From CAZFDT01 sp964518335 (GTDB lineage: Bacteria > Planctomycetota > Phycisphaerae > Phycisphaerales > Phycisphaeraceae), in assembly GCA_964518335.1 (NCBI GenBank), contig CAZFDT010000032.1, positions 1 through 56,855 of the forward strand: a DNA stretch of 56,855 bases, read 5' to 3'. Of this stretch, positions 1 to 10,500 are shown in pieces. Under the pieces are notes generated by a model. That model did no database searches, was not told the DNA's origin, and saw only the letters and a program-made list of their open reading frames with translations. Position 1 is the stretch's first letter. Each line of letters begins with the position of its first letter. The translations under genes were made by a program, and so were the position numbers.

Positions 1-1
1 A

Positions 2-46
2 GAGGACACTTCTATTGAGACAATGATGAGGACATTTCTATCGAGC
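2..46. repeat. Direct repeat pair at window edge
   Basis: Two near-identical 19-nt units lie at 2-20 and 28-46. Both read GAGGACAYTTCTATYGAG, and they are spaced 26 nt apart start to start. Multiple copies of such a motif near one end are seen in the termini of some insertion sequences (for example IS21-like ends). The window starts here, so no transposase can be seen and the assignment is only a possibility. Positions 47-112 show nothing recognisable. Confidence 0.35.
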
Positions 47-112
47 CGGTACAGGTGCTGACCCTGTGAGTTGCGTTTCCGATGCTCGTGCATAAACTAC
101 CGTGCTCCCCAC

Positions 113-199
113 GCGGCTGTGGCGGAATTGGCAGACGCGCTAGGTTCAGGTCCTAGTGGGGCTAAACACCCCGTGTAGGTTCGACTCCTATCAGCCGCA
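113..199 (+). tRNA. tRNA-Leu (anticodon CAG)
   Basis: A complete class II tRNA. The 7-bp acceptor stem GCGGCTG pairs with CAGCCGC, and the discriminator is A199. The D-arm is of the GGCGGAATTGGCAGACGC type usual for leucine tRNAs. The anticodon stem CTAGG/CCTAG encloses loop TTCAGGT, giving anticodon CAG. A long variable arm and the T-arm GTAGG-TTCGACT-CCTAT follow. CCA is not encoded. It decodes CUG, a very frequent leucine codon in the surrounding genes. Confidence 0.96.
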
Positions 200-200
200 T

Positions 201-289
201 TGTCAGGGTTCAGGGAACAGGGATCGGGGATCGGGGTTCGGGGTCTTGTCACCCGGATCCCCGATCGCTGAACCCCGAACCCCACTCCT
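201..289. repeat. Heptamer repeat between the two tRNA-Leu genes
   Basis: The spacer is built of degenerate 7-mers of the CAGGGTT / CAGGGAT / CGGGGAT / CGGGGTT type, running to about 246. Complementary units (GATCCCC, GAACCCC) follow from about 255 to 285, so the spacer can fold on itself. The same 7-mer family (read as CCCTGAT on the other strand) recurs inside the dispersed repeat elements at 21.8 kb, 34.6 kb and 55.2 kb. Confidence 0.7.
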
Positions 290-371
290 GCGGGCGTGGC
301 GAAATTGGCAGACGCGCGGGATTTAGGTTCCCGTCCCGAAAGGGGTGGAGGTTCGAGTCCTCTCGCCCGCA
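290..371 (+). tRNA. tRNA-Leu (anticodon UAG)
   Basis: A second complete leucine tRNA. Acceptor GCGGGCG pairs with CGCCCGC, and the discriminator is A371. The anticodon stem CGGGA/TCCCG encloses loop TTTAGGT, giving anticodon TAG. It has a variable arm and the T-arm GGAGG-TTCGAGT-CCTCT. CCA is not encoded. The D-arm closely matches that of the upstream tRNA, so the pair may be an old tandem duplication; they are probably co-transcribed. Confidence 0.96.
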
Positions 372-488
372 TTTCCGCTGGATCGCCGTAAGCAGCGTAT
401 TCACAAGGTGTTCGGCGTTTTTGGAGGGTGGGACGTGCCGGATCGGCCCAAGTTGTTTAGAATGAGTCAAAAAATCAGGATCATGGAC

Positions 489-517
489 TTGATGCCATTG
501 TCGAGCCTACCTTTAAT
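489..517 (+). promoter_or_regulatory. Candidate sigma70-type promoter of the suf operon
   Basis: TTGATG at 489-494, a 17-nt spacer and TTTAAT at 512-517 give a good housekeeping-type promoter about 55 nt before sufB. Positions 372-572 hold no other gene. I see no clear IscR- or SufR-type palindrome. Confidence 0.55.
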
Positions 518-572
518 GCATTGATTCACCGGAAATGGCCCTCGCCAGCCGCAGACCCGCACCGGAATCGAT

Positions 573-2046
<1,474 letters not shown>

Positions 2047-2048
<2 letters not shown>

Positions 2049-2086
2049 TTGGGCGATCTGGCGAGCTGGTGATTTGGCGATTTAGA
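2047..2086 (+). repeat. Octamer array, left flank of the S23 gene
   Basis: Five consecutive degenerate 8-mers of consensus GATYTGGC, starting inside the sufB stop codon. The array at 2443-2471 reads the same octamer on the minus strand. The small gene between them is therefore enclosed by imperfect inverted repeats. Confidence 0.7.
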
Positions 2087-2099
2087 GAAAGGGGCGCGG

Positions 2100-2477
2100 A
2101 TGACTGCGGATGACTTACAGGCTCGGACACGGAGTTTTGCGTTGCGAGTGATCAGGCTGGTCAATGCCATGCCTTCGACGTTGGCGTCACAGGAGATCGC
2201 CAGGCAGTTGCTTCGCTCGGCGATGTCTGTGTCGGCCAATTACCGCGCGGCTCGACGTGCACGAAGCCGTAAAGAGTATGTCTCAAAACTATCCATTGTC
2301 GTCGAGGAGTCCGACGAGTCTGAACACTGGCTGGACCTCCTCAGCGCATCGGGCATCGTGCCCAAGCCGCGCATTACTTCGCTGCACCAAGAATCCGGTG
2401 AGTTGATGCGCATCTTCGCCGCATCGCGCCGCACCGCCATCCTCACCAAATCACGACTTCGCCCAATCACCACATAA
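2100..2477 (+). CDS. Four-helix-bundle protein, S23 / 23S rRNA intervening-sequence family
   Basis: A 125-residue protein matching the four-helix-bundle family (PF05635/TIGR02436) first known from intervening sequences in 23S rRNA genes. Hallmarks are the helical N-terminus (FALRVIRLVNAMP), the SAMSVSANYRAARRA helix and the EESDESEHWLDLL helix. The biochemical function of the free-standing family is not established; relatives include the Avd accessory protein of diversity-generating retroelements. The gene sits between sufB and sufC, 51 nt after the first and 9 nt before the second. It is flanked by octamer arrays in opposite orientation, and the right array codes for its own last residues. 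That arrangement suggests insertion as a unit into a working operon. A role in Fe-S assembly is not implied by the position. Confidence 0.85.
   Translation: MTADDLQARTRSFALRVIRLVNAMPSTLASQEIARQLLRSAMSVSANYRAARRARSRKEYVSKLSIVVEESDESEHWLDLLSASGIVPKPRITSLHQESGELMRIFAASRRTAILTKSRLRPITT
2443..2471 (-). repeat. Octamer array, right flank of the S23 gene
   Basis: Read on the minus strand this is GATTGGGC, a diverged unit, GATTTGGT and a partial unit. It is the same octamer as the array at 2047-2086 but inverted. It overlaps the last codons of the S23 gene. Confidence 0.65.
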
Positions 2478-2486
2478 GGTATCCCC

Positions 2487-3266
<780 letters not shown>

Positions 3267-3274
3267 CTCCCACA

Positions 3275-3291
3275 GCCGCTTGCGGCTTAGC
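3275..3291. repeat. Short hairpin motif in the sufC-sufD gap
   Basis: GCCGC-TT-GCGGC forms a small palindrome followed by TTAGC. The 14-mer GCTTGCGGCTTAGC at 3278-3291 recurs exactly at 7820-7833 inside the VWA fusion gene, so it is probably a repeated genomic motif rather than a suf-specific signal. Confidence 0.5.
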
Positions 3292-3301
3292 AGTTGTCAC
3301 C

Positions 3302-4660
3302 ATGAGCACCACCCTCACCACACAAGACCCCAAGATCGGGCACTTCGACGCCTTCGCGTCGTTGCCCGGTCGGCTTGGGCCCGAATGGTTCGCCTCCACG
3401 CGGCGGGCCGGGTTCAGCCAGTTCTACACGCTGGGCCTGCCGACCGTGCGCCATGAGGACTGGCGATTCACACGCGTCACGCCCATCGCCGACACGCGAT
3501 TCGACCTGCCCGCCGGCGGCGCCGAACTCACCGACAAGCAACTGCGCAGCGTGGATATCCGCGGCCTGCAGAAGTCCGAGGTCGTGTTCGTCAACGGCCA
3601 GTACCGTCCCGAGCTGTCGGACCTGCGTCACCTGCCCAGAGGCGTGAAGGTGCTGCGCTTCACCGAGGCATGGGATGCGCAGCGCCCGCTCCTTGAAAAG
3701 CACCTGGCCCGCTACGCCGACGCCGCCGGCGAGTGCTGCTTCGTCAGCCTCAACACCGCGCTGTTCACCGATGGCGTGATTGTCTTCGTGCCGCGCAATC
3801 GCGTGGTTGATGATCCGATTCACATCATCAACGTGACCGCCCCGGGCGATGCGGCCCGGTATCCGCTGCTGATGAACCCGCGCATGCTCGTCATCGCCGA
3901 GGAAAGCGCCTCGGTCACGATCGTCGAGGACTACGCCTGCCTTGACGACACGCAGGCGTACTTCAACAACTGTGTGACCGAGATCGTCCTGGGCGACAAC
4001 GCCGACGTGTCGCATTACTTTCTGGAGCGCGATAGTCGCGCGTCGTTCAACATCTCGCACCTGCAGGTGACGCAGGGCCGTGACAGCCGCTTCAGTTCGC
4101 ACAGCGTGTTGCTGGGCGGTGCGATTGTGCGCAACAACATCGTGCCCGAGCTCAACGGTGAAGGCTGCTGGTCGCAGCTCAACGGCGTGTACGTGATCGG
4201 CGGCGACCAGACCGTGGACAATCACATGCGCGTGATCCACGCCCGGCCGCACGGCCAGAGCAGGCAGTATTACAAGGGCATCATGGTTGATCGCGCCCGC
4301 GGCGTGTTCCGAGGGCGCATCATCGTCAGGCCCGGCGCGCAGAAGACCGACGCCGTGCAGTCGAACCAGAACCTGCTGCTGTCCGACGACGCCAGCGCCA
4401 ACAGCGATCCGCAGTTGGAGATCTACGCCGACGATGTGAAATGCACGCACGGCTCGACGACGGGCCAGCTCACCGAGGAGGGCTTGTTCTACCTGCAGGC
4501 CCGAGGCATCCCCGAGGAAGTCGCCCGCGCGATGCTGATCTACGCTTTCGCCAGCGAGAGCCTCGAACGCATGACCGTCAAGGCCATCCGCAAGTTCCTC
4601 GAGGCCGAGCTGCTCGACCGCCTGCCCGCGGGCAAGGAACTGGCCGCCTCGCTGGCATGA
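3302..4660 (+). CDS. sufD: Fe-S cluster assembly protein SufD
   Basis: A 452-residue SufB/SufD-family protein, the partner of SufB in the SufBC2D scaffold. The C-terminal beta-helix carries the family segment ending DVKCTHGST (Cys381, His383); the His matches the SufD residue linked to cluster formation in characterised systems. The N-terminal half is divergent, as is usual for SufD, with a recognisable RHEDWRFTRV segment. It lies between sufC and sufS on the same strand, 35 nt after sufC and 27 nt before sufS. Confidence 0.96.
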   Translation: MSTTLTTQDPKIGHFDAFASLPGRLGPEWFASTRRAGFSQFYTLGLPTVRHEDWRFTRVTPIADTRFDLPAGGAELTDKQLRSVDIRGLQKSEVVFVNGQYRPELSDLRHLPRGVKVLRFTEAWDAQRPLLEKHLARYADAAGECCFVSLNTALFTDGVIVFVPRNRVVDDPIHIINVTAPGDAARYPLLMNPRMLVIAEESASVTIVEDYACLDDTQAYFNNCVTEIVLGDNADVSHYFLERDSRASFNISHLQVTQGRDSRFSSHSVLLGGAIVRNNIVPELNGEGCWSQLNGVYVIGGDQTVDNHMRVIHARPHGQSRQYYKGIMVDRARGVFRGRIIVRPGAQKTDAVQSNQNLLLSDDASANSDPQLEIYADDVKCTHGSTTGQLTEEGLFYLQARGIPEEVARAMLIYAFASESLERMTVKAIRKFLEAELLDRLPAGKELAASLA

Positions 4661-4687
4661 CCGGCGGCGCGCCGCAGGATATGCATC

Positions 4688-5935
4688 ATGCCCACCGCCA
4701 CCGCCGCCAGCTCGACATTTGACGCCGCCGCGGTTCGCCGTGACTTCCCCACGTTGTCGCGCAATGTCCACGGCAGGCCGCTGGTCTATCTCGACAACGG
4801 CGCGACCACGCAGAAGCCCGCGGCGGTCATCGCCGCCATCACGAACTATTACGAGGATCACAACGCCAACGTCCATCGCGGCGTGCACGCGCTGTCCGCC
4901 GAGGCCACCGAGATGTACGAGGCGGTGCGGCCGAAGATCGCCCGATTCATCAACGCGCCCAGCGACCGGCAGATCGTCTTCACCCGCGGCACGACCGAGT
5001 CGATCAATCTCGTCGCCCAGTCCCATGGCCGTACCACGCTCAAGAGCGGCGACGAGGTGGTCATCACCGCCATGGAGCACCATTCCAATATCGTGCCGTG
5101 GCAGATGGTCTGCCAGCAGACCGGGGCGACGTTGCGCGTGGCGCCGATCGACGATCGCGGCGAGCTGCGGCTGGATGAGTTCGAAAAGCTGCTGTCGGCC
5201 CGCACGAAAATCGTCAGCTTCGTCCACGTGTCCAACTCGCTGGGCACGATCAATCCTGCCGGGCAGATGGTGCGGCTGGTCAGATCGCGCGCCCCGCAAT
5301 GCGTCGTGGTCATCGACGGCGCCCAGTGGGTGGGCCACTTCCCGCTGGACGTGCAGGCGATCGACTGCGACTTCTACGCCTTCAGCGGGCACAAACTTTT
5401 CGGGCCGACGGGCATCGGCGTGCTCTACGGCCGGCGAGAGCTGCTCGAAGCCATGCCTCCGTGGCAGGGCGGCGGCGACATGATCATGTCCGTCACTTTC
5501 GAGAAGACCCTCTACAACGACGTGCCCCTGAAGTTCGAGGCCGGCACGCCCCACATCGAGGGTGTCATCGGCCTGGGCGCTGCAGTGGACTACCTGGCCA
5601 CGCTCGACCGCGCCGCCGCCGCCGCCCACGAGCACGACCTGCTCGACTACGGCACGGCACGCCTGAGCCGGATCGACGGCCTGCGCCTCATCGGCACGGC
5701 GGCACGCAAGGCGTCGATCCTCTCCTTCGTCCTCGACTTCGCCCACCCCCTCGACGCGGGGACCATCATGGACCGCAGCGGCGTGGCCGTTCGCACCGGG
5801 CATCACTGCACCCAGCCCCTGATGGACCGATTCGGCATCCCCGGCACCATCCGGGCGTCGCTGGCTTTCTATAATACGAAAGAGGATATCGACGCCCTCG
5901 TCGATTCCATCGAGAAAGTCAGGCGTTTTCTGTGA
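4688..5935 (+). CDS. sufS: Cysteine desulfurase SufS
   Basis: A 415-residue PLP enzyme that takes sulfur from L-cysteine as an enzyme-bound persulfide and hands it to SufE. The N-terminal YLDNGATTQKP and the RGTTESINLV segment bind cofactor. The PLP lysine is Lys236 in SGHKLFGPTGIG, and the catalytic cysteine is Cys374 in RTGHHCTQP. It is a group II desulfurase by its short active-site loop. The TGA overlaps the sufE start (TGATG), indicating translational coupling. The gene contains one of the in-frame GCT-GCA-GTG motifs discussed in the findings (5579). Confidence 0.97.
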   Translation: MPTATAASSTFDAAAVRRDFPTLSRNVHGRPLVYLDNGATTQKPAAVIAAITNYYEDHNANVHRGVHALSAEATEMYEAVRPKIARFINAPSDRQIVFTRGTTESINLVAQSHGRTTLKSGDEVVITAMEHHSNIVPWQMVCQQTGATLRVAPIDDRGELRLDEFEKLLSARTKIVSFVHVSNSLGTINPAGQMVRLVRSRAPQCVVVIDGAQWVGHFPLDVQAIDCDFYAFSGHKLFGPTGIGVLYGRRELLEAMPPWQGGGDMIMSVTFEKTLYNDVPLKFEAGTPHIEGVIGLGAAVDYLATLDRAAAAAHEHDLLDYGTARLSRIDGLRLIGTAARKASILSFVLDFAHPLDAGTIMDRSGVAVRTGHHCTQPLMDRFGIPGTIRASLAFYNTKEDIDALVDSIEKVRRFL

Positions 5936-6384
5936 TGACCGACATAGCCACCCCCCAGTCCGCCGCCGATCAGCTCGCCGCCGCCTTCGATATGCTCGGC
6001 GACTGGGAGTCGCGTTACGGCTTCGTCATCGATCTGGGCCGCAAGCTTCCTCCGCTCGACCCGGCTTTCAAGACCGAGCAGAACCGCGTCCACGGATGCC
6101 AGGCCACCGTCTGGCTCGTCCCGCGCGTGCAAGCCAACGGCCAGGTGCGCATCCACTTCGACGCCGAGAGCGATGCGGCGATCGTGACCGGCCTGATCGC
6201 CATCCTCAAGAAGCTCTACGACGGCCGCACGCCCCAGCAGATCGCCTCGTTCGACATCGAGGGTTTTCTGCAGCGTGTCGGCCTCGAGGAGCACCTGAGC
6301 CCCACCCGTCGCAATGGGCTGCACCACATGGTCAAGCGCATCCGCGCCATCGCCGAGGCCGCGGTCAACGCTGCAGTGAGCTGA
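5935..6384 (+). CDS. sufE: Sulfur acceptor protein SufE
   Basis: A 149-residue SufE-family protein that accepts persulfide sulfur from SufS and passes it to the SufBC2D scaffold. The acceptor cysteine is Cys55 in the VHGCQATVW motif typical of SufE. The C-terminal LSPTRRNGLHHMVKRI helix is also family-typical. I chose the ATG at 5935, which overlaps the sufS TGA by one base; a GTG one codon earlier is possible. It is a SufE, not the zinc-binding SufU type, because it lacks the SufU cysteine set. Confidence 0.95.
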   Translation: MTDIATPQSAADQLAAAFDMLGDWESRYGFVIDLGRKLPPLDPAFKTEQNRVHGCQATVWLVPRVQANGQVRIHFDAESDAAIVTGLIAILKKLYDGRTPQQIASFDIEGFLQRVGLEEHLSPTRRNGLHHMVKRIRAIAEAAVNAAVS

Positions 6385-6385
6385 C

Positions 6386-6832
6386 ATGAGCCACGCCACG
6401 AACATCACGGTGAAGAAGACGGAGAACCCCGACACCACTCCGCCCAAGACCGCCGCCCAGCGTGCCGCCGAAAAGCACGAGAAGCTCAAGGCCGTGCTCG
6501 CCGGCAGCAGCGACCTGCCGCTGGAGGACAGGATCAAGCTCGCCTGCCAGCAGGTCCACGACCCCGAGATCCCCGTCAACATCTACGAGCTGGGCCTGAT
6601 CTACGACATCAAGATCGAGCCCGCGCCCGAAGGGGACGGCCAAAACGTCACCGTCACGATGACGCTGACCAGCCCCGCCTGCCCCGTGGCGGGCGAGTTG
6701 CCGCTGGAGGTGCAGCGAAACATCGCCAGGATTCCCGAGGTCAAGAACGTCGAGGTCGAGCTGACGTTCGATCCGCCTTGGGGCCCCGACCGCATGTCCG
6801 ACGTCGCCAAAGTCACCCTGGGGCTGATGTGA
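6386..6832 (+). CDS. sufT: SUF-associated DUF59/MIP18-family protein SufT
   Basis: A 148-residue protein with a DUF59 (MIP18-like) core: DPEIPVNIYELGLIYDI, then the LTSPACPVAGELP motif with its conserved Cys, and FDPPWGPDRMS at the end. The family works in maturation or carriage of Fe-S clusters and is often the last gene of suf operons. The first 45 or so residues are a charged, low-complexity extension. It starts one base after the sufE stop codon, and a hairpin terminator candidate follows the gene. Confidence 0.92.
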   Translation: MSHATNITVKKTENPDTTPPKTAAQRAAEKHEKLKAVLAGSSDLPLEDRIKLACQQVHDPEIPVNIYELGLIYDIKIEPAPEGDGQNVTVTMTLTSPACPVAGELPLEVQRNIARIPEVKNVEVELTFDPPWGPDRMSDVAKVTLGLM

Positions 6833-6837
6833 CACCT

Positions 6838-6875
6838 TCCGAGCCTCGCGGCTCGGACCAAATCCACTTTTTTTT
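6838..6875 (+). terminator. Candidate terminator after the suf operon
   Basis: An 8-bp perfect stem, TCCGAGCC-TCGC-GGCTCGGA (6838-6857), is followed 10 nt later by eight T residues (6868-6875). The gap between stem and T-tract is longer than ideal, but position and stem strength fit the end of the suf transcript. Confidence 0.6.
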
Positions 6876-6893
6876 GTCACAATAGTTGCACGC

Positions 6894-6923
6894 CACGCCT
6901 TCTCGCACGTCTAAGAAGGCGTG
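6894..6923 (+). promoter_or_regulatory. Hairpin covering the SD and start of the ECF sigma gene
   Basis: A perfect 10-bp inverted repeat, CACGCCTTCT (6894-6903) and AGAAGGCGTG (6914-6923), with a 10-nt loop. The right arm contains the only Shine-Dalgarno-like AGAAGG and the GTG at 6921. As RNA it would hide the start region of the sigma factor; as DNA it could be an operator. Which applies cannot be told from sequence alone. Confidence 0.5.
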
Positions 6924-7577
6924 AGCGGCATCATGACGGCACGCTCGACGGTCACCAGCACCGGGATTCCGTTGGCAGGCATGCACCCCACTGTTGCCGC
7001 GACCGGCGGACTCTCCGATGCGGCTGCCGTACGCGCCGAGGCCGCGGGAGACCCGGCATGGACGTTCGAGCAGATCATCGACCGCTACCAGGACCCGCTG
7101 CTGCGGTATGCCGCGAGCCTCGTGGATGCCGACGATTCGCAGGACGTCGTGCAGACCGCGCTGCTGCGGCTGCACGAGCACTGGCGCAAGCACGGTCGCG
7201 ACAGCGTCGAGCATCTGCCCACGTGGCTATATCGGGTGACGCGCAACCTGGCGATGGACGTGCTGCGCCGGCGTGCGGCGAGTCGCCGCTTCACCCTGCG
7301 GTGGAAGCAGCGGGCGCATCAGGCCGAGCCGACGCGGCCACCCCAGCCGGCCCACGTCGAGGACGCCGAGCAGGCCGAGACCCTCGCCGCCACGCGCCGC
7401 GTGCTCGACGAGATGCCCGCCCGTGAGCGCGAGCTGCTCATGCTCAAGGCCCAGCACAACCTGACCGTGCGACAGATCGCCCAGGTGCTGAATATGCCGC
7501 ACTCGACCGCGGCCTACCAGTTCAACCGCGCCCTGGCGGATCTGGCCCGACGATTGAAGGAACAGAGCGTGCTTTGA
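6921..7577 (+). CDS. ECF-family RNA polymerase sigma factor
   Basis: A 218-residue extracytoplasmic-function sigma factor. Region 2 is seen in FEQIIDRYQDPLLRYAASLV and ADDSQDVVQTALLRL. Region 4 with its helix-turn-helix is seen in MPARERELLMLKAQHNLTVRQIAQVLNMPHSTAAYQFNRAL. The first 45 residues are extra and low in complexity. The start is uncertain: GTG at 6921 is directly behind AGAAGG, whereas ATG at 6933 is 13 nt away. The gene is followed after 16 nt by a giant protein with an anti-sigma-like N-terminus and membrane anchor, so it is probably held inactive at the membrane and released by an envelope signal. The third gene of the operon is also a giant envelope protein. Confidence 0.93.
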   Translation: MSGIMTARSTVTSTGIPLAGMHPTVAATGGLSDAAAVRAEAAGDPAWTFEQIIDRYQDPLLRYAASLVDADDSQDVVQTALLRLHEHWRKHGRDSVEHLPTWLYRVTRNLAMDVLRRRAASRRFTLRWKQRAHQAEPTRPPQPAHVEDAEQAETLAATRRVLDEMPARERELLMLKAQHNLTVRQIAQVLNMPHSTAAYQFNRALADLARRLKEQSVL

Positions 7578-7593
7578 CGCAGGAACCCGAACC

Positions 7594-10500
7594 ATGACCC
7601 GCGATGAAGCGGACAACCTGCTGGCCCTCCTGGTCGCCGATGAGCTCGATGAGCCGACGAAGGCGGCGCTGCTGGCCTACCTGGACACCGACGCCGACCT
7701 GCGCGACAAGCTGCGCGACATGCGCGTCGCCTACCACCTTACCCAGCAGCTCGCCGAGGCCAACAGTTCCGGCGGGCGCAGTTCCGGGGGGCGCACTTCC
7801 GGGGGGTACACTTCCGGGGGCTTGCGGCTTAGCGAAACCCACCGCCAATCCCTGCTCGATCAAATCCACCTCCAATCCCGCCCTCTGCGCTTCGCCCTCT
7901 TCCACCCGACCCCGCGCACGCTCCGATATCTCGCCGCCGCGGCGGTGGTGCTGTTTTCCGTCTCCCTTCTCACCTCCATGCTGCCCACCCTTGGCGTCGC
8001 GCGACGCACCTCGCGACAGATGCAGGCCAGCGCGCAGCTTCGCGGCATCCACCAGGGTCTGGTCGTGGAAGGTCAGGATCGCGGCGGCGAATACGCCAGC
8101 GACCTGGGCGTCCTTGTCGAGAAAGGCTTCGTCGCGCCTGAGTATTTGATTTCGCCGCAGGACAATAAACAGGTTCCCGCTGACTTCGACAAGCTCAGCT
8201 CCGAAGCCAAGCGTCAGTGGGCCCGCGAGCAGGGTTCCTACGCCTTCATCGCGCCCGGCGAGAGGGAATCGCTCGACGGCAACAAAGTCGTGGGCTTCGA
8301 GAAGTTCAGCGGCAGCAAGAAAGGCGTCTCCGTCGTCTTCGACGACAACTCGGTGCGACATATGCCCGCCGATGAAGCTCGCAAGCTGATCGAGCGTCAA
8401 ACAGGACTTTCCGTCGAGGCCGCCACCGCGATGTCCGAGCGCGGCTCGACTTTGGCCAGTGTGCCCATGGATCAACGCGCGTTCAGCGAGTCCCGATGGG
8501 CCGGGGCCACGGCGCTCAATGACCAGGTGGCGTACGGGAACACCCGTGGACCTGCGTCCACCAATGGACGAGGCGGATCGAGCGAGTCAGCCAAGGTGTC
8601 GGACGAGCGGCTCGCGCGCCGGTCGAAGTCCAACGACGCAGCCTCTGCGGTCGTGGATCAGCCCGTGCGTGAAATCCAAAGTCAGTTGAAGACAGACCTC
8701 GCTCCGAAGTCCGCGGAGCGCTTCGCCCGCACGTTCGACGATCGCGGAGGACAGGCGGGTGACGCTTACGACGATCTATGGCGCAGCCCATCCGCACCTG
8801 CTACACCCACGCCCGCGCCGACGGATCAGATCGCCCGCCATCGCGACGAACTCTCGGGTCGTCTCTACGCGTTGCAGACGGACAGCGAAGCCGAGACGCG
8901 CAGCCTTCGTCGTAACATGTACTTCGAGTCAGCTCGCGTCGAGGACACCTCCAAACTGGCCCACGGCAGTGTCACACTCGATGTCGAAGGCACGGTCAGA
9001 GGCGATACCCGCCGAGTCGAGATGGGGCGGCGGCCGGATCTGGGACCACCTACGGTCGCACAAGACGGCGTCGGCCTGTCGCTCAAAGGCGGGAATGTCA
9101 GTGGCGTCGCTGGCGAAATGTCGGCGCCGACAGGCGGTGTGCCCGACGCCAGCGTCGCCCAGCCGTTGCCGCAGGTGGCCAGGGAGGAGGCGCTTGAGCA
9201 GGCCCGGGCGCAACTGCAGCAGGTGGTGAGCGATCCGACGGAATTGGTGCACGAGGCGCAGAAGAAGCTGCAGGCCGGCGACTACTGGGGAGCGCGCGAC
9301 GCCCTGGAGCAGGCGAAGGACTATCTGCCGCCCGATGATCGGCCGGCCCGAAAGAGCGGCGAGGCCATGAAGGAAATGGCCCAGGCCATGGACGACGTGC
9401 AAACACTCGCGCCTGCGATGCCGCCCGAGCAGCGCGAGTCGTTACGTCACGGGGTGGCGGTGATGCAGAAGCGGCTGGAGTTGGCCGAACGCATCACTCC
9501 GATGGTCGAGCAGGCCCAAGCGATGGAACAGATGGCTCAGCAGATGGAGGCGACCGAGGCGCCCGCCGGGCCGCCGCCCGAGCCGGTGCTCGTGCCGGGC
9601 GACCGGGTGGCGATGTCGATGTTCGACAAGGCGGACCTGGATAAGGAGCGAGCATTCCAGGCGACGATCGACAAGCAGGGCCGCGTCGCGGTGCCAGGTA
9701 TGGGTTACGTTGAGGCGGCGGGCATGACGCCCACGCAGTTGCAGGCCGCGGTCGAAGGTCGTCTGCGCGAAAGCAAGCCGGCGGACCTGGGCGACGTGCG
9801 GGACGGCGCCGTGGCGGTGATCGTGCAGGGCAAGCCGGGAGCAGATGGGCGAACGTATGAAGTGAGCGACCTCCTGACACAGGTTCCCGACTTCACCAAC
9901 GCCCCTGAGTTCGATCTGAACGAAGCGCTGTCCAACACGCAATCAGGCGCGAGCAACGAGGGCGGCGCAGGCAAGGGCACATCACTGTTCGGCGATGCAC
10001 CGGCCACGCCCGACGAAGGAACGACGCGCGGCGAGTTGGTTGAGCAGATCGTCTCGCTGATCCAGGACACGGTCGGCACGCCGCAGGAGTGGGCGGCGCT
10101 GGGCGGCGACGTTAGCAGCATCCGCGAGCTTAATGGGAATCTCATTGTCAAGGGCACTCCGCGGCAACATCACGAGATCACCGGCTTGCTCGCCCAGATT
10201 CGCGGTCAGGCCGCTCCGCCGATGAAAGCGGACAGTGACGCGAGCCAGCGTGTGGCCTTGCGGCTGCGAGAGCCGGTGCCGGTCAACTTCGAGGCTAACA
10301 AGCTTGGCCATGTGCTCGATTATTTGCGCAACACATCAGGCGTGAGTTTTTCCGTGAACTGGCCTGTCCTCGAAGCGGCGGGCATTGAAAGGGACATGCC
10401 GATCACGCTCAAACTCGGCAGCATTCCCGCCGAGGAGGCACTTGGGATGGTGCTTAAGGAGGCGTCTGCCGCCAATGAGTTTGAGCCTGTGGAATTCAAT

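Noticed and set aside
2100..2477. S23-type gene as the avd gene of a diversity-generating retroelement
   Set aside because: No reverse transcriptase, template repeat or variable repeat is found nearby; the match is to the general four-helix-bundle family.
3287..5806. Long minus-strand open frame of 839 codons over sufD and sufS
   Set aside because: It lies opposite clear genes. Its His/Arg/Asp/Val-rich product is typical of an antisense shadow in GC-rich DNA. The same holds for the long minus frames at 513-1859, 11982-14738, 29512-31590 and 47055-48782.
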